Shown in pieces: positions 8,105 to 18,396 of a DNA stretch of 64,000 bases. The stretch is taken from assembly GCF_006094395.1 (NCBI RefSeq), contig NZ_CP035291.1, forward strand, positions 1,426,001-1,490,000. Direction: 5' to 3'. Every line of letters begins with the position of its first letter. Position 1 is the first letter of the stretch. This DNA comes from Staphylococcus haemolyticus. GTDB taxonomy: Bacteria > Bacillota > Bacilli > Staphylococcales > Staphylococcaceae. Made by a program: the position numbers and the translations under genes. The notes beneath the pieces are model-generated. The model was not told the origin of the DNA. It was given only the letters and a program-made list of their open reading frames with translations, and did not search any database.

Positions 8105-9217
8105 ATGGAAATATTAAGAGTAGAGCCGACACCAAGCCCTAATACTATGAAAATCGTATTATCTAACAAAAGGGAAGACAATAAATCTAATACATTCACA
8201 TATATAGAAGAACAACAACCACAATTTATTAATGATTTATTAGCAATTGACGGTGTCAAATCTATATTTTATGTGATGGACTTCTTAGCTATTGATAAAG
8301 AGCCTAAATCCGATTGGGAAGTGGTCTTACCTCAAATCACTTCAACTTTAAATAATGAATCATTTATAGATTCATCACATAAGCCCGATGAACACTATGG
8401 AGAGATTAAAGCTGAAGCACTTATGTTTAAAGGTATTCCATATCAAATTAAACTCACTACGACTTCAGATGAAAGTCGTAAACAGTTGCCGGACTATTTT
8501 GTTGAGAGTATGTTAAAAGCTCAAAAAGATGGAGACAATGTTGTGTTTTTACGTAAATGGCAAGATTTGGGAGTTAGATACGGTGATTTAGAAGAAGTTA
8601 TGAATGAAGTGTACGAAGAAATCATTGCTTTATATCCATCTGAAAAGTTAGCATCTCTAGTTCAAACTGCATTAGAAACTGATATTGTTATTCCTCAGCA
8701 ACAATATCACCATGTAACTTTAAATGAATATAAAGAGGCTACTGATTGGAAAGATAAATTAAGAATGTTAAAAGAATTTCCAACACCTACACTTCAAGAT
8801 ATTGACCTATTAGATGAAGCTTTACAAGAAGATAAAGCACCCCTAAGACGACAAGCTATAGTATTAATAGGCATGATTGAAGAAAAAGAAATTCTGCCAT
8901 ACTTATATAAAGGCTTGCGTGATAAGAATCCAGCTGTTAGACGCACTGCTGGAGATTGCTTAAGTGATTTAGGTTTTAAAGAGGCTCTGCCTGAAATGGA
9001 AAATGCCTTAAATGATCCGCAAAAAATTGTACGTTGGAGAGCTGCTATGTTCCTATTTGATGAAGGCGGACCTGAACAATTACCTAGTCTAAAGTCACAC
9101 GCTAATGATCCTGCTTATGAGGTCAAACTTCAAATTGAGATGGCAATTTCTAGAATTGAAAATGGTGATGAGGCACTAGGTTCTGTATGGAAACAAATAG
9201 CTAATCGAAATAAATAA
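8105..9217 (+). CDS. cvfC: Conserved virulence factor C (Nfu N-domain plus HEAT repeats)
   Basis: A 370-residue cytoplasmic protein. Residues 1-85 form an Nfu_N domain, the middle is a helical region, and from about residue 210 there are HEAT-like helical repeats (for example [45 protein letters not shown]). This matches the staphylococcal CvfC family, named for reduced virulence of S. aureus mutants. The biochemical role is not settled; HEAT repeats suggest protein binding. It is third in a four-gene unit, followed 36 bp later by a bacilliredoxin, and thyA lies beyond a terminator. Confidence 0.88.
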   Translation: MEILRVEPTPSPNTMKIVLSNKREDNKSNTFTYIEEQQPQFINDLLAIDGVKSIFYVMDFLAIDKEPKSDWEVVLPQITSTLNNESFIDSSHKPDEHYGEIKAEALMFKGIPYQIKLTTTSDESRKQLPDYFVESMLKAQKDGDNVVFLRKWQDLGVRYGDLEEVMNEVYEEIIALYPSEKLASLVQTALETDIVIPQQQYHHVTLNEYKEATDWKDKLRMLKEFPTPTLQDIDLLDEALQEDKAPLRRQAIVLIGMIEEKEILPYLYKGLRDKNPAVRRTAGDCLSDLGFKEALPEMENALNDPQKIVRWRAAMFLFDEGGPEQLPSLKSHANDPAYEVKLQIEMAISRIENGDEALGSVWKQIANRNK

Positions 9218-9253
9218 TTATGTTAAAGTAAAACTAAATTAGGAGTGAAAATT

Positions 9254-9688
9254 ATGAATCCTTATGAACAATATATGCAAGAATTAGCACAACAAATGAG
9301 AGCTGAACTCACTGAAAATGGTTTTGAAAGTTTAGAAACAAGTGAAGATGTATCAAATTATATGAAAAATGTTAACGAAGAAGATACAACATTTGTAGTA
9401 ATTAACTCTACATGTGGTTGTGCTGCTGGCTTAGCCAGACCTGCAGCTGTTGCCGTAGCAGAGCAAAATGATAAAAAACCAACAAATAAAATCACTGTAT
9501 TTGCTGGACAAGATAAAGAAGCAACTCAAACGATGCGAGAGTACATTCAACAAGTTCCATCAAGTCCATCCTACGCTTTATTTAAAGGAACAGAATTAAA
9601 ACATTTTATCCCTAGAGAACATATCGAAGGTCGTGACATTCAAGATATCTGTATGGATATTAAAGATGCATTTGACGAAAACTGCTAA
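9254..9688 (+). CDS. brxB: Bacilliredoxin BrxB (YphP/YqiW family)
   Basis: A 144-residue protein with the family's CGC motif (Cys54-Gly-Cys56 in STCGCAAG). In Firmicutes, bacilliredoxins remove bacillithiol from oxidised proteins, with bacillithiol disulfide reductase as partner. ATG 9254 is chosen because the in-frame GTG at 9245 lies inside the Shine-Dalgarno AGGAGTG. It is the last gene of the cvfC unit, and a strong terminator follows at 9805. The context gives no specific substrate. Confidence 0.9.
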   Translation: MNPYEQYMQELAQQMRAELTENGFESLETSEDVSNYMKNVNEEDTTFVVINSTCGCAAGLARPAAVAVAEQNDKKPTNKITVFAGQDKEATQTMREYIQQVPSSPSYALFKGTELKHFIPREHIEGRDIQDICMDIKDAFDENC

Positions 9689-9804
9689 GCAGTATAATTT
9701 TAAATAATTTGAATCATCCATATTAGAGAATACACTCAGAGTTACTATTATCAGCCTAAATTAAGGGTATAAACTTGAATTGAGTAAATAAGTACTCACT
9801 TTTC

Positions 9805-9853
9805 AATCCCAAATATAAAATTAAAAACTAATTTTATATTTGGGATTTTTTTA
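9805..9853 (+). terminator. Terminator of the cvfC-brxB unit
   Basis: A perfect 19-bp stem (9805-9823 with 9829-9847), loop AAAAC, then a run of T. It separates brxB from thyA. Confidence 0.93.
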
Positions 9854-9882
9854 TTTTAATTTTATAAATACGCATTATCTAG

Positions 9883-9888
9883 TATAAT
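9883..9888 (+). promoter_or_regulatory. Probable -10 element of thyA
   Basis: A perfect TATAAT lies 36 bp before the thyA start. The -35 region is AT-rich and not clearly recognisable. Confidence 0.45.
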
Positions 9889-9924
9889 ATTCATTAATAT
9901 AAACAATTCTAGGAGATGAGCAAA

Positions 9925-10881
9925 ATGTTAAATTCCTTTGATTCAGCTTATCATGCTTTATGCGAAGAAATATTAGAAATTGGTAATCAACGGGATGATC
10001 GTACTCATACCGGTACTATTTCTAAATTTGGTCATCAGTTACGATTTGATTTATCTAAGGGTTTCCCATTACTTACAACAAAAAAAGTATCTTTCAAACT
10101 TATCGCTACAGAATTATTATGGTTTATTAAAGGCGATACAAATATACAATACTTACTAAAATATAATAATAATATTTGGAATGAGTGGGCCTTCGAGAAA
10201 TATGTGCAATCTAATGATTATCATGGTCCTGATATGACTAATTTTGGTCATAGAGCACTACAAGATGATGAATTTAATGAACTGTATAAAGAAGAAATGT
10301 CTAAATTCAAACAACACATTTTAAATGATGACTCATTTGCAAAAAAATACGGAGATTTAGGTAATGTATATGGTAAACAATGGAGAGATTGGGTAGATAA
10401 AGAAGGTAACCACTTTGATCAACTTAAAACCGTTATTGAACAAATTAAAAATAGTCCAAATTCTCGCCGACATATTGTCTCAGCATGGAATCCAACAGAA
10501 ATAGATAGCATGGCTTTGCCACCATGCCATACTATGTTCCAATTTTATGTTCAAGATGGCAGATTAAGTTGTCAATTGTATCAACGAAGTGCAGATATTT
10601 TCTTAGGTGTACCATTTAATATTGCTAGCTATGCATTATTAACACATTTAATAGCAAAAGAGTGTAATCTTGAAGTTGGAGAATTTGTGCATACTTTTGG
10701 TGACGCACATATTTACTCTAATCATATTGAAGCAATAAAAACACAATTGTCTAGAAACAGTTTTGATCCGCCAACTTTAAAAATTAATTCAAATGCATCT
10801 ATTTTCGATATCAATTACGAAGATTTAGAATTAATTGGATATAACTCACACCCAGCAATTAAGGCACCAATTGCAGTATAA
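9925..10881 (+). CDS. thyA: Thymidylate synthase
   Basis: A 318-residue enzyme that methylates dUMP to dTMP using methylene-tetrahydrofolate. Visible motifs are the phosphate-binding RDDRTHTGT near the N-terminus, the catalytic Cys in [13 protein letters not shown], the dUMP-binding stretch [17 protein letters not shown] and the folate-side [13 protein letters not shown] 9925 is chosen because the in-frame ATG at 9916 lies inside the AGGAGATG ribosome binding site; the resulting length fits staphylococcal ThyA. The dihydrofolate it produces is recycled by the dfrA product encoded 60 bp downstream, so the two form a functional pair. Confidence 0.97.
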   Translation: MLNSFDSAYHALCEEILEIGNQRDDRTHTGTISKFGHQLRFDLSKGFPLLTTKKVSFKLIATELLWFIKGDTNIQYLLKYNNNIWNEWAFEKYVQSNDYHGPDMTNFGHRALQDDEFNELYKEEMSKFKQHILNDDSFAKKYGDLGNVYGKQWRDWVDKEGNHFDQLKTVIEQIKNSPNSRRHIVSAWNPTEIDSMALPPCHTMFQFYVQDGRLSCQLYQRSADIFLGVPFNIASYALLTHLIAKECNLEVGEFVHTFGDAHIYSNHIEAIKTQLSRNSFDPPTLKINSNASIFDINYEDLELIGYNSHPAIKAPIAV

Positions 10882-10911
10882 TATGCTGGAATTTTGCGAT
10901 TATTAATATAA

Positions 10912-11421
<510 letters not shown>

Positions 11422-11447
11422 ATTAAATTGATAAACCGGAGGCACTT

Positions 11448-12293
11448 ATGACTAAACAAATTATCGTGACTGATTCTACATCAGATTTATCACATGAGTA
11501 TCTAAAACAACATAATATACACGTAGTACCTTTAAGCTTAACGATTGACGGAAAATCATTTGTTGATCAAATAGATATTACATCTGAGGCTTTTATTCAA
11601 CGAATTGAGGAAGATGCCGACGTAAAAACAAGCCAACCACCAATCGGGAAATTTATTGAACTATACGAAGAACTTGGTAAAGAGGATGTTGAAATCTTTA
11701 GTATCCATATGTCATCAGGCCTAAGTGGTACATACCAAACTGCTTTGCAAGCTAGTGATATGGTTGACACTAAAGTAACCGTAATTGATTCCAAATCTAT
11801 TTCATTCGGACTCGGCTACCAAATCCAACGACTTGTTGAATTAATTAATACGAATCTTTCGTCTAATCAAATCGTAAACAAACTTAAAGAATTACAAAAG
11901 AACATTAAACTCTTTGTTGTAATTGGACAATTAAATCAATTAATTAAAGGTGGACGCATAAGTAAGACTAAAGGTTTTATTGGTAATATAATGAAAATTA
12001 AACCCGTCGGCACTTTAGAAGATGGATATTTAGAAATCGTACATAATGCACGTACACAAAATTCTAGTATTCAATATCTAAAAAAAGAAATTTCAGAATT
12101 TATCGATAAACATAAAATTAAATCGATTGGTGTTGCTCACGCAAACGTTCTTGACTTTGTTGACAAGCTTAAGTTGCAATTTGATGAGGCATTCGGCCAA
12201 CAGAAATATGATGTTAATGTAACGACACCAGTTATTTCAACCCATACCGGTCAAGGAGCAATCGGCTTGGTTGTCGTTCGTGAATCAAATTAA
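11448..12293 (+). CDS. fakB2: DegV-family fatty-acid-binding protein FakB
   Basis: A 281-residue DegV protein: VTDSTSDLS at the N-terminus, [11 protein letters not shown] and IDSKSISFG in the lipid-binding region, and [12 protein letters not shown] near the end. FakB proteins present a fatty acid to the kinase FakA, which phosphorylates it for phospholipid synthesis. The place after dfrA and before msrA matches S. aureus fakB2, whose product prefers unsaturated host fatty acids. The symbol rests on synteny; preference for a given fatty acid is not readable here. GGAGG precedes the ATG. Confidence 0.88.
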   Translation: MTKQIIVTDSTSDLSHEYLKQHNIHVVPLSLTIDGKSFVDQIDITSEAFIQRIEEDADVKTSQPPIGKFIELYEELGKEDVEIFSIHMSSGLSGTYQTALQASDMVDTKVTVIDSKSISFGLGYQIQRLVELINTNLSSNQIVNKLKELQKNIKLFVVIGQLNQLIKGGRISKTKGFIGNIMKIKPVGTLEDGYLEIVHNARTQNSSIQYLKKEISEFIDKHKIKSIGVAHANVLDFVDKLKLQFDEAFGQQKYDVNVTTPVISTHTGQGAIGLVVVRESN

Positions 12294-12406
12294 TCTTATT
12301 GCTTACTTCCTAATGTTCTTTTAATAAAATTCATCATTGTGAGTAGATTACTTTAAATAAAAGTATTTATATCGTAAATTTAAATAATGACAGAGGAGGT
12401 AATAAT

Positions 12407-12934
12407 ATGGCATATGCAACTTTAGCTGGAGGATGTTTCTGGTGTATGGTTAAGCCTTTTACATCATATCCCGGTATTGAAGAGGTAGTATCTGGATATA
12501 GTGGAGGTCATGTTGAAAATCCAACCTATGAACAAGTTTGTACTAATCAAACTGGACATAGGGAAGCTGTTCAAATTCAGTTCAACTCAGACATTACGTC
12601 CTTTGAAAATATCTTAGATGTATATTTTAAAACTTTTGACCCTACAGACGGCGGTGGTCAATTCTTCGATAGAGGAGAAAGCTATGAACCGGCTATCTTT
12701 TATCATGATGAAGAGCAAAAGAAAGCAGCTGAACTTAAAATACAACAATTAAATGAAGAAGGTATTTTTAAAAAACCTGTTATAACGCCGATTCTTCCAT
12801 ACAAAAACTTTTATCCTGCGGAAGACTATCATCAAGATTATTACAAGAAAAACCCTGCTCATTATGAGCAATATCAACGTGGATCAGGAAGAAAATCATT
12901 TATCGAAACACATTGGGGGTCTCAAAATGATTAA
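12407..12934 (+). CDS. msrA: Peptide methionine-S-sulfoxide reductase MsrA
   Basis: A 175-residue enzyme reducing the S-epimer of methionine sulfoxide in proteins. The catalytic motif GGCFWC lies at residues 8-13, followed by the typical SGYSGG; DYHQDYY is near the C-terminus. It is translationally linked with msrB: the msrB ATG overlaps the msrA stop by 8 bp. A good AGAGGAGGT site precedes the ATG. The upstream gap (12294-12406) may contain its promoter. Confidence 0.96.
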   Translation: MAYATLAGGCFWCMVKPFTSYPGIEEVVSGYSGGHVENPTYEQVCTNQTGHREAVQIQFNSDITSFENILDVYFKTFDPTDGGGQFFDRGESYEPAIFYHDEEQKKAAELKIQQLNEEGIFKKPVITPILPYKNFYPAEDYHQDYYKKNPAHYEQYQRGSGRKSFIETHWGSQND

Positions 12935-13355
12935 AAAAGATAAAAATGAATTAAATGAAATGGAATATTTAGTTACTCAAGAAAATGGTACTGAACCTCC
13001 ATTTCAAAATGAATATTGGAATCATTTTGATAAGGGTATTTATGTAGATAAAATTTCAGGCAAACCATTGTTTACTTCAGAAGAAAAGTTTGAATCTAAC
13101 TGTGGATGGCCTAGTTTTTCTAAATCAATTGATGATGATGAAATCATTGAACTCGTAGATAAAACATTTGGTATGATTAGAACAGAAGTCAGATCAGAAG
13201 ATGCTAACAGTCATTTAGGTCATGTATTCAACGATGGTCCGAAAGAAAGTGGTGGACTACGTTATTGTATTAATTCTGCAGCGATTCAATTTATCCCTTA
13301 TGATAAGTTAGAAGAACTTGGATATGGAGATTTAATTCCGCATTTTGAAAAATAG
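12927..13355 (+). CDS. msrB: Peptide methionine-R-sulfoxide reductase MsrB
   Basis: A 142-residue enzyme reducing the R-epimer of methionine sulfoxide, complementing MsrA. Motifs: NCGWPSFS, RSEDANSHLGHVF and the catalytic GLRYCINSAA. The paired CxxC zinc sites found in many MsrB proteins are absent, as in other staphylococcal forms. Start ATG 12927 overlaps the end of msrA; a longer frame beginning at 12864 is only msrA sequence read in another frame. GGGGGT inside msrA acts as the ribosome binding site. Confidence 0.96.
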   Translation: MIKKDKNELNEMEYLVTQENGTEPPFQNEYWNHFDKGIYVDKISGKPLFTSEEKFESNCGWPSFSKSIDDDEIIELVDKTFGMIRTEVRSEDANSHLGHVFNDGPKESGGLRYCINSAAIQFIPYDKLEELGYGDLIPHFEK

Positions 13356-13367
13356 GAGTGACTAATT

Positions 13368-13868
13368 ATGTTTAAAAAATTATTTGGTAAAGGTAAAGAA
13401 GTTAATAAAGAAATTGAAATTTATGCACCATTAACTGGCGAATATATTAATATTGAGAATATTCCAGATCCAGTATTTGCACAAAAAATGATGGGCGAAG
13501 GCTTTGGTATTAACCCAACTGAAGGAGAAGTTGTTTCTCCAATTGAAGGTAAAGTTGACAATGTATTTCCAACTAAACACGCAATAGGACTTAAAGCAGA
13601 TAATGGTTTAGAAATATTAGTTCATATTGGTTTAGACACTGTTCAATTAGATGGTCAAGGTTTCGAAATCTTAGTAAGTAGTGGCGACACTGTTCAAGTT
13701 GGTGATCCATTACTTAAATTTGATCTAGAATATATTAGAAATAATGCGAAAGATGTTATTTCACCAATTATTATTACAAATTCAGATCAAACTGAATCAA
13801 TTCACGTCAATGATGTTAAAGCAGTCATTAAAGGTGAAACTAAAGTTGTTGATGTGACTATGAGCTAA
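13368..13868 (+). CDS. crr: PTS glucose-type EIIA protein (Crr)
   Basis: A 166-residue phosphocarrier of the glucose-family IIA type. The active-site region [12 protein letters not shown] contains the phosphorylated His, and PTKHAIG carries the second conserved His; GDPLLKFD is also typical. It accepts phosphate from HPr and passes it to sugar-specific IIBC proteins. It is a stand-alone domain in an msr-linked unit, so it could serve several transporters. The ATG lies 12 bp after msrB with AGGAGTG in front. Confidence 0.94.
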   Translation: MFKKLFGKGKEVNKEIEIYAPLTGEYINIENIPDPVFAQKMMGEGFGINPTEGEVVSPIEGKVDNVFPTKHAIGLKADNGLEILVHIGLDTVQLDGQGFEILVSSGDTVQVGDPLLKFDLEYIRNNAKDVISPIIITNSDQTESIHVNDVKAVIKGETKVVDVTMS

Positions 13869-14089
13869 TGAAAGAACATTCATTCTATCAATTTGCTCTA
13901 ACGGTTAGAGGCCGTAAAGATAGCAAGGGAGACTTAGCTGAAGAAATATTTAATGATTTGTCTTTTCCAAAACATGAAAAAGATTTCAATCAATTGTCTG
14001 ACTATATTGAAATGCAAAGCGACATATCAGTACCCATGTCAGAGTTTGATGATTTATATGAAGAGTATATAGAATGGTTAAAATTCTGA
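13868..14089 (+). CDS. YozE family (SAM-like fold) protein
   Basis: A 73-residue acidic protein matching the YozE_SAM_like family ([29 protein letters not shown] split across its N-terminal half, then [17 protein letters not shown]). The family has a small helical fold and no established biochemical role. Its ATG shares one base with the crr stop codon, so the two are translationally coupled. A hairpin at 14202 ends the msr-crr-yozE unit. Confidence 0.88.
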   Translation: MKEHSFYQFALTVRGRKDSKGDLAEEIFNDLSFPKHEKDFNQLSDYIEMQSDISVPMSEFDDLYEEYIEWLKF

Positions 14090-14201
14090 CTTACTCAGTA
14101 ATGTGATTAGCACATGTATCATATTAAAATTGCATTAAAAATTTCATAACAGCTGGCTAAATGAGTAGTATATCAAATTTTCTCAATTCTAGTCATCTTA
14201 G

Positions 14202-14246
14202 CGGGGGTGGAACGAATTCTTTACGAATTCTGTCCCACTCCTTTTG
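14202..14246 (+). terminator. Terminator after yozE
   Basis: A long stem built from GGGGGTGGAACGAATTC and GAATTCTGTCCCACTCC, with minor mismatches, then TTTT. This resembles the GTGGGACAGAA-type hairpins common between staphylococcal genes. Confidence 0.8.
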
Positions 14247-14367
14247 TGCTTTTTTATTCAACTTATTTCTTAAAAGTTGCGTTTGTATTTAAATAACGAC
14301 ATACTTATATTATCTTTTTAGATAAAATTATAAATACATAAGATGTTATATGAGGAAGTGTTTTTTT

Positions 14368-15840
14368 ATGAGTCATAATCCTGAGGAAAAACAAAGTAAT
14401 TTAGACTCCAATCATAAAAACGAATCATCTTCTAATAAAAGAATTAAATTTAAAACTTGGCAGTTCATATTACTTTTATTAGGAGTTGTGATTATTACAG
14501 CTGGGATTACAGTTGCAGCAACAATTGGCATTAGTCACAAAATAAGCGGATTAACTAAAGATGAGCGTCAAGAAATTAAAAAAATTGAATATGCTTATAA
14601 GACACTGAATAATGATTACTATAAAAAACAAAATGCTGGTAAATTATCTGAGGCTGCTATAGATGGCATGGTTAAAGAACTTAAAGATCCGTATTCTGAA
14701 TACATGACTAAAGACGAAACGAAAAGCTTTAATGAAGATGTTTCAGGCGACTTTGTAGGCATTGGTGCAGAAATGCAAAAAAAAGATAAACAAATAATGA
14801 TTACTAGTCCTATGAAAGATTCTCCTGCTGAAAAAGCCGGTATCCAACCAAAAGATGTTGTTACTAAAGTGGATGGAAAATCCGTAGTAGGTAAACCTTT
14901 AGATCAAGTAGTAAAATTAGTACGTGGTAAAGAGGGAACAACTGTCAAACTAACAATAAAACGTGGTTCTCAAGAAAAAGAAATTAAAATAAAACGTGGT
15001 AAAATCCATGTAAAAAGCGTGGAATATAAGAAGAAAGACAACATTGGAGTATTTACTATAAACAAATTCCAAGATAATACTGCAGGCGAACTTAAATCTG
15101 CTATTATTAAAGCTCATAAAGACGGTGTTCGTAGTATAGTATTAGATTTAAGAAATAATCCTGGTGGTCTACTTGATGAAGCAGTAAAAATGGCTAATAT
15201 CTTTATAGATAAAGATCAGACAGTTGTAAAACTTGAAAAAGGCGATGACACAGAATCAATCAAAACGTCAAATAACGCTTCTAACGAAGCTAAAGACATG
15301 AAAGTTAGTATACTAGTAAATGAAGGTTCTGCCAGTGCATCAGAAGTATTTACTGGTGCAATGAGAGACCACAAAAAAGCTAAAGTTTACGGTTCAAAAA
15401 CTTTTGGTAAGGGAATAGTACAGACAACTCGTGAATTTAAAGATGGCTCATTATTGAAATATACACAAATGAAATGGTTAACACCTGATGGTCATAATAT
15501 TCATGGGAAAGGTATACAACCTGATACAAAAATAGCTTCACCTCAATATCAATCTATCAGTGTCATTCCAACTGATAAATCTTATTCTGTTGGTGATAAT
15601 ACAAAATACGTGAAATCTATCAAAATCGGTTTAGATGCATTAGGCTACAACGTTAACAATGATTCTAAACAATTTGATACACAGTTGGAATCAGCTATTA
15701 AAAAATTCCAATCAGAACATGAATTATCAGTAAATGGTAAATTTGATAAAAAAACTAATGAGAAATTTACACAGTTATTAGTTGAAAAAGCTAATAAAGA
15801 AGATAAAGTTTTAGATGAATTAATTAATAAACTAAAATAA
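14368..15840 (+). CDS. ctpA: Carboxyl-terminal processing protease CtpA (S41)
   Basis: A 490-residue membrane-anchored serine protease. After a hydrophilic N-terminus there is one transmembrane helix (around residues 33-55), then a PDZ domain (SPAEKAGIQPKDVVTKVDGKS), the S41 catalytic core with Ser in NEGSASASE and Lys in SKTFGKG, and a C-terminal peptidoglycan-binding domain (LGYNVNND, SVNGKFD). It probably processes cell-envelope proteins outside the membrane. ATG 14368 is preferred over 14350 because AGGAAG stands at the right distance from it. A GNAT gene follows after 18 bp. Confidence 0.93.
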   Translation: MSHNPEEKQSNLDSNHKNESSSNKRIKFKTWQFILLLLGVVIITAGITVAATIGISHKISGLTKDERQEIKKIEYAYKTLNNDYYKKQNAGKLSEAAIDGMVKELKDPYSEYMTKDETKSFNEDVSGDFVGIGAEMQKKDKQIMITSPMKDSPAEKAGIQPKDVVTKVDGKSVVGKPLDQVVKLVRGKEGTTVKLTIKRGSQEKEIKIKRGKIHVKSVEYKKKDNIGVFTINKFQDNTAGELKSAIIKAHKDGVRSIVLDLRNNPGGLLDEAVKMANIFIDKDQTVVKLEKGDDTESIKTSNNASNEAKDMKVSILVNEGSASASEVFTGAMRDHKKAKVYGSKTFGKGIVQTTREFKDGSLLKYTQMKWLTPDGHNIHGKGIQPDTKIASPQYQSISVIPTDKSYSVGDNTKYVKSIKIGLDALGYNVNNDSKQFDTQLESAIKKFQSEHELSVNGKFDKKTNEKFTQLLVEKANKEDKVLDELINKLK

Positions 15841-15858
15841 AGAGGTGTGTCACAAACA

Positions 15859-16362
15859 ATGATAAGACTAGGTAATATGCAAGATATTTCACAAATAGAA
15901 ACTTTAGTTGAAGAAGCCAAAAAATTAATGAAAGAATTTAATAATAATCAATGGGATGATAAATATCCCGTTACAGAACACTTTGAAGAAGACATCAATA
16001 CCGAAACACTATATGTGTTGGAAGAAAATGACACAATTTATGGCTTTATCGTGGTCGACCAACAACAATCAGAATGGTATGATGAGTTAGAATGGCCAAT
16101 CGATCGTGAAGGCGCCTATGTCATTCATAGACTTGCTGGATCACAACAGTATAAAGGAGCAGCTACAGAGTTATTTGATTTCGCAGTTAAGTTAGCTGAA
16201 GAACATAATATCCATGTTCTTTTAACTGATACTTTTGCTCTAAATAAGCCAGCACAAGGATTATTTGAAAAATTTGGTTTCATAAAAGTCGGTGAAGCAG
16301 AAATTGACTATCATCCATTTGATAGAGGCGCACCATTCTACGCATATTATAAAAACATTTAA
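15859..16362 (+). CDS. GNAT family N-acetyltransferase
   Basis: A 167-residue GNAT protein. The acetyl-CoA site is recognisable around VIHRLAGSQQYKGAATELFDFA (central third), followed by the family's FALNKPAQGLFEKFGF segment. The acceptor substrate is not predictable. ATG 15859 is preferred because the in-frame GTG at 15847 belongs to the ribosome binding site AGAGGTG. It sits between ctpA and murG with short gaps on both sides, so the three are probably co-transcribed. Confidence 0.88.
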   Translation: MIRLGNMQDISQIETLVEEAKKLMKEFNNNQWDDKYPVTEHFEEDINTETLYVLEENDTIYGFIVVDQQQSEWYDELEWPIDREGAYVIHRLAGSQQYKGAATELFDFAVKLAEEHNIHVLLTDTFALNKPAQGLFEKFGFIKVGEAEIDYHPFDRGAPFYAYYKNI

Positions 16363-16380
16363 GAATAGAGGTTAATTACT

Positions 16381-17448
16381 ATGTCTAAAATAGCATTTAC
16401 CGGTGGCGGTACTGTTGGACATGTATCGGTCAATTTAAGTTTAATTCCAACAGCTACTGATAAAGGGCACGACGCATTTTATATTGGTTCTAAAACAGGT
16501 ATAGAACGTGAAATGATTGAATCACAATTACCTAACATTGAATATTATCCAATATCTAGTGGTAAATTACGTCGATATCTATCAGTTGATAATGCGAAAG
16601 ACGTATTTAAAGTTTTAAAAGGTGTTATTGATGCACGCAAAGTATTAAAAAGAGAAAAACCAGACCTATTATTTTCTAAGGGAGGATTTGTTTCAGTACC
16701 CGTAGTAATAGCTGCACGCTCACTAAACATTCCAACAATTATACATGAATCGGATTTAACACCAGGCTTAGCTAATAAAATTTCACTGAAATTTGCTAAA
16801 AAAATCTATACAACATTTGAAGATACATTAAAATATTTACCTAAAGATAAAGCAGACTTCGTTGGCGCTACCATTCGACAAGACTTAAAAGAAGGTAATC
16901 AATCACGTGGATACCAGTTAACAGGTTTCGACGCCTCAAAAAAAGTATTACTCGTCATGGGTGGTAGCTTAGGTAGTAAAAAGCTTAATCAAGCTATACG
17001 TGAAAATTTAGAAGCATTACTTCAAGACTATCAAATTATTCATTTAACAGGTCATGGACTAGTTGATTCTAGTATTGATGCTAAAGGCTATGTTCAGTAT
17101 GAATTTGTTAAAGAAGAGTTAACAGATTTATTAGCTATTACAGATACTGTAGTTAGCCGTGCAGGATCTAATGCTATTTATGAATTTTTAACATTGCGTA
17201 TTCCTATGTTATTAATACCTTTAGGACTTGATCAATCACGTGGTGATCAAATTGATAATGCTGAGAATTTTGAATCCAAAGGGTATGGTAGAACCATCCC
17301 TGAAGATCAACTTACACAGGTTAAATTATTAGAACAACTTAAAGAAATTGAAAATGATCGAGAGTCAATCATTAAACAAATGGAGACTTACAGAGAAAGT
17401 TATACGAAAGAAGATCTATTTAATAAAATTTTAAAGGACGCTCTATAA
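16381..17448 (+). CDS. murG: UDP-GlcNAc:lipid I transferase MurG
   Basis: A 355-residue glycosyltransferase (GT28) that adds GlcNAc to lipid I to make lipid II at the inner face of the membrane. Motifs: the N-terminal GGGTVGH loop, SKGGFVSVPVVIAA, HESDLTPGL, and in the C-terminal UDP-binding half MGGSLGS and VSRAGSNAIYEFL. Full length for the family. It is not in a dcw cluster; as in other staphylococci it stands apart, here with an acetyltransferase before it and a PAP2 phosphatase 18 bp after it. AGAGG lies upstream of the ATG. Confidence 0.97.
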   Translation: MSKIAFTGGGTVGHVSVNLSLIPTATDKGHDAFYIGSKTGIEREMIESQLPNIEYYPISSGKLRRYLSVDNAKDVFKVLKGVIDARKVLKREKPDLLFSKGGFVSVPVVIAARSLNIPTIIHESDLTPGLANKISLKFAKKIYTTFEDTLKYLPKDKADFVGATIRQDLKEGNQSRGYQLTGFDASKKVLLVMGGSLGSKKLNQAIRENLEALLQDYQIIHLTGHGLVDSSIDAKGYVQYEFVKEELTDLLAITDTVVSRAGSNAIYEFLTLRIPMLLIPLGLDQSRGDQIDNAENFESKGYGRTIPEDQLTQVKLLEQLKEIENDRESIIKQMETYRESYTKEDLFNKILKDAL

Positions 17449-17466
17449 ACTCAGGAGGTGCAGATA

Positions 17467-18090
17467 ATGAATCGTACAAAACGTATTACTTTGCTAATCG
17501 TTTTCACCTTAATATTTGGTATCATTGCATCCTTCCATGAGTCTAGACTGGGTAAATGGATTGATACTGAAGTATATGAATTTATTTATTCATCTGAAAG
17601 TTTCATCACTACTTCTATCCTTTTGGGTGCCACTAAGTTAGGAGAAGTATGGGCAATGGTCTGTCTATCTCTAATGTTAGTCGCATATTTAATGTTAAAA
17701 CGCTTTAAAATCGAAGCGCTATTCTTTGTGATTGTTATGTCTCTTTCAAGTATATTAAATCCATTACTGAAGAATATTTTTGACCGAGAGCGCCCAACAT
17801 TATTACGATTAATTGATATATCTGGATTTAGCTTTCCTAGTGGCCATGCTATGGGGTCAACATCATTCTTTGGTAGTGCGATGTTCATAGCCAATAGAAA
17901 AGCATCAGGTCATAATAAAGGAATTATTATAGGATTATGCGCATTATTTATTCTTCTGATTTCTATTTCAAGAGTATATTTAGGTGTGCATTATCCTACA
18001 GATGTCATTGCTGGTATAATTGGCGGTGCTTTCTGTATTGTTCTTTCAACTTTAATACTTAAAAATCATTTATATCCAACAGCTACGTAA
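17467..18090 (+). CDS. PAP2-family membrane phosphatase
   Basis: A 207-residue protein with about five membrane helices and the three PAP2 signatures: KNIFDRERP, PSGHA and SRVYLGVHYPTDV. Family members dephosphorylate undecaprenyl pyrophosphate or phosphatidylglycerophosphate at the outer face of the membrane. The location behind murG would suit recycling of the undecaprenyl carrier, but substrate choice is inference. ATG 17467 follows AGGAGGTG with six bases between; the in-frame GTG at 17458 is inside that site. Confidence 0.9.
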   Translation: MNRTKRITLLIVFTLIFGIIASFHESRLGKWIDTEVYEFIYSSESFITTSILLGATKLGEVWAMVCLSLMLVAYLMLKRFKIEALFFVIVMSLSSILNPLLKNIFDRERPTLLRLIDISGFSFPSGHAMGSTSFFGSAMFIANRKASGHNKGIIIGLCALFILLISISRVYLGVHYPTDVIAGIIGGAFCIVLSTLILKNHLYPTAT

Positions 18091-18096
18091 AATATA

Positions 18097-18140
18097 TCGA
18101 GATACATTCTTAAAATGCGAGATTGTATCTCGATTTTTTT
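18097..18140 (+). terminator. Terminator of the ctpA-murG-PAP2 unit
   Basis: A 10-bp stem (18097-18106 with 18124-18133) with a 17-nt loop, followed by seven T. Confidence 0.85.
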
Positions 18141-18207
18141 AAAGGATTAAAAATAAGCTATTTGATTTGGTAGATATTCAAAAGATTTAATCAAATCAGT
18201 AAAACTA

Positions 18208-18396
18208 AATAAAAAAGCAGTGAACCTCGGCATTAGATTCACTGCTTTTTATTAAAACGTTTAAAGTAAGTTTGAAACTTTAACGTTAGTCTTTTACGGG
18301 CATATAAAAGGGGAATAACTTGAAAATGACCAATCCTTTAAGAACGAAATATATGTGGGGGGAATTGTCTTATTCGGTATTGATAATCATTTTCAA
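18208..18396 (-). ncRNA. isrR: Putative Fur-controlled sRNA, IsrR homologue
   Basis: On the minus strand a consensus promoter (TTGACA, 16 bp, TATAAT at 18402-18429) leads into about 185 nt with no open frame. The RNA would contain three C-rich stretches (six C at 18357-18362, CCCC at 18310-18313, CCCG at 18297-18300). It ends in a terminator stem (arms about 18212-18224 and 18238-18250) followed on this strand by a T-rich run. Two Fur boxes sit on the promoter and just after the start point. As I recall, the S. aureus iron-sparing sRNA IsrR has this design and lies next to arlR; it uses its C-rich regions to block translation of iron-using enzymes. Identity is inferred from architecture and place, not alignment. 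Confidence 0.78.

Noticed and set aside
12864..12926. Longer msrB frame
   Set aside because: The extra codons are the end of msrA in another frame; ATG 12927 has its own ribosome binding site.
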